Origin: Deltaproteobacteria bacterium
GTDB taxonomy: Bacteria > Desulfobacterota > SM23-61
Reading direction: 5' to 3'
Assembly: GCA_016234425.1 (NCBI GenBank)
Contig: JACRCA010000169.1
Span: 1 to 11,361 of the forward strand
DNA length: 11,361 nucleotides
The notes beneath the pieces were generated by a model. It did not search any database, was not told the origin of the DNA, and saw only the letters and a list, made by a program, of their open reading frames with translations. Position 1 is the stretch's first letter, and the number at the start of each line of letters is the position of its first letter. This document shows, piece by piece, positions 5,942 through 11,361 of the stretch. The translations under genes and the position numbers were made by a program.

Positions 5942-7243
5942 ATGATCCCCAGGTATTCCAGGAAAGCGATGGCGGCGGTATGGGAGCCAGAGAACCGCTT
6001 CCGCAAATGGTTGCAGATCGAGATCTGGGTCTGTGAGGCGATGGCCAAGAGGGGAGAAGTCCCAGTGGCCGCCCTCAAGACCATCAAAGAGAAGGCTGGC
6101 TTCGATGTCGAGCGGATTGAAAAAATCGAAAAGGTGGTTAAGCATGATGTCATCGCCTTCCTGACTGCCGTGGGCGAACGCCTTGGACCGGAGGCGCGCT
6201 ATCTGCACTTGGGTTTAACTTCTTCGGATATATTGGACACTTCTCTGGCCATGCTCTTGGTCGAGGCGGCCAAGATTTTAGAAGAAGATTTGCTCGTTTT
6301 CCTGCAGGTTCTGAAAAGGCGGGCCTATGATTACCGGCGGACCCCCATGATCGGACGCACCCATGGGATCCATGCTGAGCCCATTACCTTCGGGCTTAGC
6401 TTGGCCTTGTGGTATGCGGAGATGGAGCGGAATTTGGAACGCCTCCGGCAGGCCAAAGAGAGGATAGCCTACGGGAAGATCTCTGGGGCCGTAGGGACCT
6501 TTGCCCACCTCTCCCCCGAGGTGGAGGCTTATGTTTGTAGAAAGTGTGGGCTCCAGCCCGCCCCCATCTCCAGCCAGATTATCCAGCGAGACCGCCATGC
6601 TGAATTTTTTACTACCCTGGCCCTGATCGCCACCAGCGTCGAGAAGATCGCCCTGCAAATCCGCCATCTGCAAAGAACGGAAGTGGCCGAGGCGGAGGAA
6701 CCGTTTGGCCAAGGGCAAAAGGGATCTTCGGCCATGCCGCACAAGAGAAATCCCATTGCTTCGGAAAATCTGATGGGTCTCTCCCGGGTCGTGCGCTCCA
6801 ATGCATTTGCCGCTCTGGAGAATGTCGCTCTCTGGCATGAACGGGACATCAGTCACTCTTCTGTGGAGCGCATCATTGCCCCAGACAGCACGATTCTTCT
6901 TGATTACATGCTCGACCGAGTCACCCAACTGGTGGACCGCTTGGTGGTCTATCCGCAAGCGATGAAGGCCAACTTGGAGAGGACGCGAGGTTTGATCTTT
7001 TCTGAGGCGTTCATGCTGAGGTTTGTGCAAAAGGGGTTGAGCCGGAAGGAAGCCTATGCTCTGGTGCAGAAAGCGGCCTTCCGGGCCCTGCGGGAAAAGA
7101 AAGAATTCCCGGCCATCCTTCTAAAAGATCGTTCTATCCTCAAGCATCTAAAACCTGAGGAAGTGAAGGGATGCTTTGACCTGTTCCATTCCTTGCGTTA
7201 TGTGGATAGAATCTTTCGCCGGGTTTTTCGAGCAAAAATGTGA
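5942..7243 (+). CDS. purB: Adenylosuccinate lyase
   Basis: 433 residues, fumarase/aspartase superfamily homotetramer. It acts twice in purine synthesis, releasing fumarate from SAICAR and from adenylosuccinate. Family start MIPRYSRKAMAAVW at 1-14; KHDV with H68; LGLTSSDILDTSLA (90-103); GRTHGIHAEPITFG (138-151, H141 as a catalytic histidine); GAVGTFAHLSPEVE (182-195); and the signature loop GSSAMPHKRNP (261-271) with the catalytic serine at 262/263. Length is normal and the C-terminus is intact. The ATG at 5942 is chosen because it gives the conserved MIPRY opening. A TTG two codons upstream sits nearer to AGAAGG (5925-5930) and cannot be excluded. Followed after 76 bp by pyrE, with no terminator seen between them. 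Confidence 0.96.
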   Translation: MIPRYSRKAMAAVWEPENRFRKWLQIEIWVCEAMAKRGEVPVAALKTIKEKAGFDVERIEKIEKVVKHDVIAFLTAVGERLGPEARYLHLGLTSSDILDTSLAMLLVEAAKILEEDLLVFLQVLKRRAYDYRRTPMIGRTHGIHAEPITFGLSLALWYAEMERNLERLRQAKERIAYGKISGAVGTFAHLSPEVEAYVCRKCGLQPAPISSQIIQRDRHAEFFTTLALIATSVEKIALQIRHLQRTEVAEAEEPFGQGQKGSSAMPHKRNPIASENLMGLSRVVRSNAFAALENVALWHERDISHSSVERIIAPDSTILLDYMLDRVTQLVDRLVVYPQAMKANLERTRGLIFSEAFMLRFVQKGLSRKEAYALVQKAAFRALREKKEFPAILLKDRSILKHLKPEEVKGCFDLFHSLRYVDRIFRRVFRAKM

Positions 7244-7319
7244 CCCGGCACCGCAAAGGAATTCAAAAATACAGTAATGCGCCTGTGGTTTTCGGGGTTG
7301 TTTGGGAGGGGGGTGAATT

Positions 7320-8006
7320 ATGATTCTGGGGCTCGAGGAGATTGAAAAAAAGGTTTGGGAGGAGGAGAAACTCTTCCTGATGAAACAGGTCGGAATCCTA
7401 CTCATTAAGAATAATGCCATCAAGTTTGGCGACTATATTCTGAGCTCCGGTAAGAGGAGTCCTTACTATATAGATTTGCGGCAGACCATCTCCAGCCCGA
7501 TTACCATGGATTGGATTGCGAATTCTTTGAATCGAATCATCCTCAATGAAATCGGAAAGGAAAGGATCGATAAAATATTGGGCGTCCCGACAGCAGGAGT
7601 TCCCTTTGCCACGGTGGTCAGTCAAAAATTGGGCATTCCTCTTATTTACTACCGTCAGGCCCGGAAAGAACACGGGGTGAGAAAGAAGATTGAGGGGATT
7701 TTGGACAGGAACGACAGGGTTCTCATCGTCGATGACCTCATCACAACTGGAGAGAGCGTGATTGAGGCGGCAGAAGTGGTCCGGGAACAAGGAGGCGTGG
7801 TCAATGAGCTGGTGGTTCTATTAGACCGGGAGCAGGGAGGCCCGGAGAATCTCCGGAAAGCCCGGATCGAACCCCATGTCCTCTTCAAAATTTCCGATGC
7901 GATGACCTGGCTCCACTCCGTCGGATTGATCAGTAAAGAGATCTACGAGACTTTGAAGAAATACATCGAAGAAGAAAGTAGAGCTGTGAAGGCATCGTCC
8001 ACCTAA
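7320..8006 (+). CDS. pyrE: Orotate phosphoribosyltransferase
   Basis: 228 residues. It converts orotate and PRPP to OMP in pyrimidine synthesis. FGDYILSSGKRSPYYIDLR (36-54) is the N-terminal orotate-side block. RKEHGVRKKIEG (115-126) is the mobile catalytic loop, with K116 and H118. VLIVDDLITTGES (134-146) is the PRPP-binding motif, and VVLLDREQGG (165-174) is the usual strand after it. Start: ATG behind a long GGGAGGGGGGTG tract (7304-7315). An internal ATG at residue 21 would match shorter family members, but the ribosome binding site favours the longer form, which adds an acidic 20-residue helix-like N-terminus. Probably co-transcribed with purB. Confidence 0.94.
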   Translation: MILGLEEIEKKVWEEEKLFLMKQVGILLIKNNAIKFGDYILSSGKRSPYYIDLRQTISSPITMDWIANSLNRIILNEIGKERIDKILGVPTAGVPFATVVSQKLGIPLIYYRQARKEHGVRKKIEGILDRNDRVLIVDDLITTGESVIEAAEVVREQGGVVNELVVLLDREQGGPENLRKARIEPHVLFKISDAMTWLHSVGLISKEIYETLKKYIEEESRAVKASST

Positions 8007-8010
8007 AAAA

Positions 8011-8028
8011 CCCGAACATCCCGAACAT
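8011..8028 (+). repeat. Tandem 9-bp repeat (CCCGAACAT twice) after pyrE
   Basis: Two perfect adjacent copies of CCCGAACAT start 5 bp after the pyrE stop. No dyad symmetry and no T-run follow, so it is not an intrinsic terminator. Function unknown; it may be chance. The rest of the gap up to the lysS promoter holds nothing I recognise. Confidence 0.4.
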
Positions 8029-8113
8029 ATTGAGATCTTTTATTATGCGCAACCCTTTCCCCTAAGCCCCCCGAAGGAAACCGACCCATCTATATGGCCA
8101 GCCATCTCTTGGC

Positions 8114-8142
8114 TTGACTCTGACGAAAAATTGAGATATTTT
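8114..8142 (+). promoter_or_regulatory. Predicted sigma-70 promoter of lysS
   Basis: TTGACT (8114-8119), exactly 17 nt, TATTTT (8137-8142), with a start near 8149 and a leader of about 53 nt. A 5-bp hairpin AGCCA-TCTCT-TGGCT (8100-8114) touches the -35 box. lysS is therefore probably a separate transcription unit from purB-pyrE. Confidence 0.6.
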
Positions 8143-8201
8143 AGCCTTCAATGCTATGTCCCTTCTTTCCCAAGTGTCAGGATTGTGGGGGAGAGTGAAA
8201 C

Positions 8202-9695
8202 GTGGAGGAACGGAAAGATCTTTTTTTCCAGCGGAAAAGGAAGGCTGAAGAGTTGAAAAGAGAGGGGATTCCCCTCTACCCCAATACTTTCCGGGTAAGC
8301 CACTCCGTAGAAGAAGTCTGCAACTCTTATGGTAAGCGGAGCGCAGAAGAGCTGCAGGCCCTGGAAGATCGTTTGGCCTTGGCCGGACGCCTGATGCGCC
8401 TGAGTAATTTTGGGAAGGCAGCTTTTTTCCACATTCAGGACCGCACGGGAAAGATCCAAGGGTATCTTCGGTGGGACCGTATAGATGAAAAAAGCTTGGA
8501 GATATTCCACCGGTTAGATGTCGGAGACATCATAGGAGCAAGGGGGAGACTTTTTCGGACGAAAACGGAGGAGCTCACGCTCATGGTCGAGGAACTGGAG
8601 CTGCTGGCAAAATCTCTCCGCCCCCTGCCCGAAAAATGGCATGGTTTAACTGACCAGGAGTTGCGCTACCGGCAGCGTTATCTGGACTTGATCGTCAACC
8701 CTCACTCCCGCGAAGTCTTCATCACGAGAAGCCGAACGGTCGCCTTCCTCAGGAGTTTCCTGATAGGCCGGGGATTTCTGGAGGTAGAGACCCCGATGAT
8801 GCAACCAGTGCCCGGAGGCGCCATCGCCCGCCCTTTCAAGACCCATCATAGTACCTTGGATATGGAGCTATACCTGCGCGTGGCTCCGGAACTTTACCTC
8901 AAACGCCTACTGGTGGGCGGTTTTGAGAGGGTCTTCGAAATCAATCGTAACTTCCGTAATGAAGGACTCTCCACCCAACATAATCCTGAATTCACCATGC
9001 TGGAGTTCTATCAAGCCTACGCCACTCACTGGGATCTGATGGAGATGACCGAAACCATGATCTCCTCATTAGTTCAGGAAATCAAAGGAGAGATGACCCT
9101 GGAATATCAGGGAACCAGGATTGACTTCACCCCTTCCTGGAAAAGAATCACCCTGCGCGAAGGATTGCTGAGCCATGGAGAGTTGAGAGAAGCAGGCCTG
9201 GAAGACCCGGAAAAACTTATCCGCTATGGGAGACATCTGGGAATAGAGTTCAAGGGAGACGAAGCGCCGGGAAAAGTCTTGGTAGACCTCTTTGAAAAAG
9301 TGGTTGGATCCTACTTAATCCAGCCGACCTTTGTAACCGCAGATACTACCGATGATTCCCCCTTGGCCAGGAAAAACGACCAGAACCCGGAAGTGGTGGA
9401 TCGCTTCGAGCTTTACATCTTCGGCCGGGAGATCGCCAATGCTTTTTCTGAGCTCAACGATCCCCAGGACCAACGGGAGCGATTTAAGAAGCAAGCGCAC
9501 CTCAAAGCGAGGGATAGAGAAGGGGCGGGGGTCATCGATGAAGATTTCCTTCGCGCTCTGGAGTATGGGATGCCGCCGGCCGCTGGAGAAGGGATTGGCG
9601 TGGACCGTTTGGTCATGCTCTTAACGAATTCTCCTTCCATCCGCGACGTGATCCTCTTTCCCCAAATGCGTCCGGAGAGCTTGGACCGGCAATGA
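8202..9695 (+). CDS. lysS: Lysyl-tRNA synthetase, class II
   Basis: 497 residues, normal for bacterial class II LysRS. It charges tRNA-Lys in the cytoplasm. The N-terminal OB-fold anticodon-binding domain covers roughly 55-140 (LALAGRLMRLSNFGKAAFFH, 58-77). Class II motif 1 is RGFLEVETPMMQPVPGGAIA (190-209). Motif 2 runs from FERVFEINRNFRNEG (241-255) to HNPEFTMLEFYQAY (260-273). Motif 3 is GEGIGVDRLVMLL (462-474). Lysine-pocket residues by family analogy are E230 (APELYL), E268 and Y270, and N413, F415 and E417 (NAFSEL). Start: GTG at 8202 behind GGGGGAG. One local oddity: where most bacterial LysRS have Pro-x-Glu-x-Ser-Pro-Leu, residues 381-388 read DTTDDSPL. The next gene, lolC, follows 93 bp later. 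Confidence 0.95.
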   Translation: MEERKDLFFQRKRKAEELKREGIPLYPNTFRVSHSVEEVCNSYGKRSAEELQALEDRLALAGRLMRLSNFGKAAFFHIQDRTGKIQGYLRWDRIDEKSLEIFHRLDVGDIIGARGRLFRTKTEELTLMVEELELLAKSLRPLPEKWHGLTDQELRYRQRYLDLIVNPHSREVFITRSRTVAFLRSFLIGRGFLEVETPMMQPVPGGAIARPFKTHHSTLDMELYLRVAPELYLKRLLVGGFERVFEINRNFRNEGLSTQHNPEFTMLEFYQAYATHWDLMEMTETMISSLVQEIKGEMTLEYQGTRIDFTPSWKRITLREGLLSHGELREAGLEDPEKLIRYGRHLGIEFKGDEAPGKVLVDLFEKVVGSYLIQPTFVTADTTDDSPLARKNDQNPEVVDRFELYIFGREIANAFSELNDPQDQRERFKKQAHLKARDREGAGVIDEDFLRALEYGMPPAAGEGIGVDRLVMLLTNSPSIRDVILFPQMRPESLDRQ

Positions 9696-9788
9696 CGGGT
9701 CAGCCATTGGTTCGCCAAGATTCGGCAATGGACATATGCCTGAGCATTGAATAGGGAATGACGATGGCTCGTTGGGAAAGTACTCTGT

Positions 9789-11021
9789 ATGCGTTATGAA
9801 CTCTTCATCAGCCTGCGCTACCTGAAAGCCAAGCGGAAGCAAATCTTCATCTCCATCATTACGGTCATCTGCATGGCTGGCGTTGGTCTTGGGGTAATGG
9901 CCCTGGTGGTTGTTTTGTCTGTAATGAGCGGGTTTGTAGAAGATTTAAAAACAAAAATCCTGGGGACAAATGCCCATCTGGTCATCCTGCAACATGGTTC
10001 GGCCATGCGGGATTACCAGGAAGTGGTACGGAAGGTGGAAGGGGTAAAGGGGGTCGTGGCCGCTACTCCCTTCATTTTTAGCCAAGCTCTGCTCACTTCG
10101 GAAACCAACGTCCACGGGATTGCCCTGCGGGGAATCGACCCGGAAACAGCGGGGCGGGTGATTAATATCGAAACCACTCTCAAAAAAGGCTCGCTGGAAA
10201 GCCTGAAAAAGGAGGGAGGATCCTCTTGGCCCCCGGGGATTTTCATCGGCAAAGAGCTGGCCCAAAATCTGGGTGTTATGCTGGAGGACACAGTGGTCGT
10301 AGTTTCTCCTTTAGGGGCCATGGCTCCGATGGGGACGGGTTCCCCGATGAAAAAATTTCGAGTCACCGGTATTTTTGATTCAGGAATGTATGAGTACGAT
10401 ACTTCCCTCGCTTACATCTCCCTGGAAAGTGCGCAAAAGTTTCTGGCCATGGAAGATGTCGTCTCGGGTGTGGAAGTGAAAGTTCAGGATATTTACGGAG
10501 TGAGAAAAGTAGGCCAGAGCATTCAGAAATTATTGGGGTTTCCTTTCTGGACAAAAGACTGGATGCAGATGAACAGAAGCCTATTCGCCGCTCTAAAGCT
10601 GGAACGAACCGTGATGTTCATCATCCTCGTGCTCATCGTCTTGGTGGCAGCATTCGGAATTGTCAGCACGTTGATCATGGTGGTAATGGAAAAGAATAAG
10701 GACATCGCTATTCTCAAGTCCATGGGGGCGACGGCTAAATCCATCATGAGGATCTTTATCTTCGAAGGCCTGATCGTCGGGGTTGTGGGAACGATCTTGG
10801 GTCTCATCGGGGGATATGTGATTTGTATCCTCCTGGCCAAATACCAGTTCATTTCCCTTCCCAGCGAGGTCTATTATATCTCCCATCTTCCTGTGAAAAT
10901 GAACATGACGGATTTTTTGATCGTAGCTCTCTCGGCCATCGCGATCAGTTTCTTGGCCACCCTCTACCCTGCCTGGCAGGCTTCTAAGCTCGATCCGGCC
11001 GAGGCGTTGCGCTATGAATGA
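9789..11021 (+). CDS. lolC: Lipoprotein-releasing ABC transporter permease (LolC/LolE family)
   Basis: 410 residues, inner-membrane protein with the four-helix LolC/E topology. TM1 is about 20-44; a large periplasmic domain covers about 48-268; TM2 is about 275-299, TM3 about 322-349 and TM4 about 373-393. The cytoplasmic coupling helix reads KNKDIAILKSMGATAKSIMR (302-321), and the C-terminus has the family ending YPAWQASKLDPAEALRYE (393-410). The periplasmic loop SPLGAMAPMGTGSP (173-186) lies where LolC carries its LolA-contacting hook. It should extract lipoproteins from the inner membrane and pass them to LolA, using the ATPase LolD. LolD is not the next gene here, although lysS-lolC-lolD runs are common in related bacteria. 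Start: ATG with GGGAAAG 8 nt upstream. lolE or a single-type LolF is an equally good name; the family assignment is firm. Confidence 0.92.
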   Translation: MRYELFISLRYLKAKRKQIFISIITVICMAGVGLGVMALVVVLSVMSGFVEDLKTKILGTNAHLVILQHGSAMRDYQEVVRKVEGVKGVVAATPFIFSQALLTSETNVHGIALRGIDPETAGRVINIETTLKKGSLESLKKEGGSSWPPGIFIGKELAQNLGVMLEDTVVVVSPLGAMAPMGTGSPMKKFRVTGIFDSGMYEYDTSLAYISLESAQKFLAMEDVVSGVEVKVQDIYGVRKVGQSIQKLLGFPFWTKDWMQMNRSLFAALKLERTVMFIILVLIVLVAAFGIVSTLIMVVMEKNKDIAILKSMGATAKSIMRIFIFEGLIVGVVGTILGLIGGYVICILLAKYQFISLPSEVYYISHLPVKMNMTDFLIVALSAIAISFLATLYPAWQASKLDPAEALRYE

Positions 11022-11038
11022 GGGTGTCGCAACAAACA

Positions 11039-11116
11039 TTAACCGCCGCGCAGGCAGAGGCAAAGGGAAAGATTAGCTGGAAATTGATGGTTGCCCTCGG
11101 CGACCTCTGCGGTGAA
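11039..11116. repeat. Imperfect inverted repeat between lolC and the TPR gene
   Basis: TTAACCGC (11039-11046) at one side faces the complement of GCGGTGAA (11109-11116), i.e. TTCACCGC, at the other: 7 of 8 match. Both sides carry GCAGAGG-like sequence just inside (GGCAGAGG at 11053-11060; CCTCTGC at 11104-11110). The composition resembles the CGCAGAG-type short repeats seen between genes of many environmental bacteria (recalled, not checked). No target duplication was found. Confidence 0.4.
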
Positions 11117-11138
11117 GGGGCACGATAAGGAGGACTAA

Positions 11139-11361
11139 ATGGTTGGGTTTTTAAATGCTTTTTTGTTCGACGATAAATATGAAAAAGAATTGAAAGAATT
11201 GCAAAAAAAAGCAACCCAAGATCCGAAAAACATCCACCTCTTTGTCAAGATGGGGGACTTGCTGCAGAAGATGGGTAAAAGAGGGGAAGCCCTGGAGGCC
11301 TACCGCAAAGCCTCCGAAAGATATGCTCTGAGTGGATTCTTGATCCAGGCGATCGCGGTCA
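11139..11361 (+). CDS. TPR-repeat protein (N-terminus only, runs off window)
   Basis: ATG at 11139 with a strong AAGGAGG 5 nt upstream; 74 codons are visible and open to the edge. The sequence begins MVGFLNAFLFDDKYEKELKE, then a Lys/Glu-rich helix, then an amphipathic helix pair fitting a tetratricopeptide unit: IHLFVKMGDLLQKMGKRGEA (about 36-55) and LEAYRKASERYALSGFLIQA (about 56-75, reaching the edge). TPR units mediate protein-protein contact; no enzyme function is implied. No signal peptide or long hydrophobic helix is seen, so it is likely cytoplasmic. It lies 117 bp after lolC; whether it shares that transcript is unclear. Identity beyond TPR cannot be given from this fragment. Confidence 0.75.
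   Translation, partial: MVGFLNAFLFDDKYEKELKELQKKATQDPKNIHLFVKMGDLLQKMGKRGEALEAYRKASERYALSGFLIQAIAV

Noticed and set aside
6278..7030. 250-codon minus-strand frame
   Set aside because: Antisense shadow of purB, which is complete and conserved.
8100..8114. AGCCA/TGGCT hairpin at the lysS -35 box as an operator
   Set aside because: A 5-bp stem is common by chance and nothing else supports a regulator site.
9704..9731. CCATTG/CAATGG inverted repeat after lysS as a terminator
   Set aside because: The stem is only 6 bp with a 16-nt loop and no T-run follows.

Overview
The window reads as a chromosomal segment of a Gram-negative bacterium, most likely a deltaproteobacterium in the broad sense (Desulfobacterota or a neighbouring phylum). 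The reasons are the lysS-lolC adjacency, a LolC/E-type outer-membrane lipoprotein exporter, polyamine synthesis that uses a pyruvoyl arginine decarboxylase and a bacterial deoxyhypusine-synthase-like enzyme, and a small TPR protein of a kind I associate with that group. The lineage is an inference; no rRNA or tRNA is present to confirm it.

Left part (1-5303, minus strand). Six tightly packed genes are transcribed leftward. In order of transcription they are a deoxyhypusine-synthase-like protein, agmatinase (speB), pyruvoyl-dependent arginine decarboxylase, two tandem D-Ala-D-Ala-ligase-like ATP-grasp enzymes, and a class I SAM methyltransferase cut by the window edge. Junctions are 4 bp overlap, 1 bp gap, 17 bp gap, 4 bp overlap and 8 bp overlap, so this is one operon. 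The first three gene products can take arginine to agmatine to putrescine and on to a larger polyamine. The two ligases and the methyltransferase suggest that the amine, or something made with it, is then ligated and methylated. No characterised pathway I know has this set.

Middle (5304-5941). The divergent intergenic region has a good sigma-70-type promoter at each end, one for each direction. Between them lies a 458-bp gene-free, GC-rich element at about 5408-5865. It is an imperfect giant palindrome flanked by a perfect 9-bp direct repeat (CAAAGTACA), so it looks like a non-autonomous mobile element (MITE-like). Each half is a diverged copy of the same unit, and each unit can close on itself through a 17-19 bp helix. 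Removing the element would put the two divergent -35 boxes only about 34 bp apart.

Right part (5942-11361, plus strand). This holds housekeeping genes: purB (adenylosuccinate lyase) and pyrE (orotate phosphoribosyltransferase), then a new promoter, lysS (class II lysyl-tRNA synthetase), lolC (lipoprotein-releasing permease), a short intergenic inverted repeat, and the start of a TPR-repeat protein that runs off the window. No CRISPR array, tRNA, rRNA or convincing intrinsic terminator was found.
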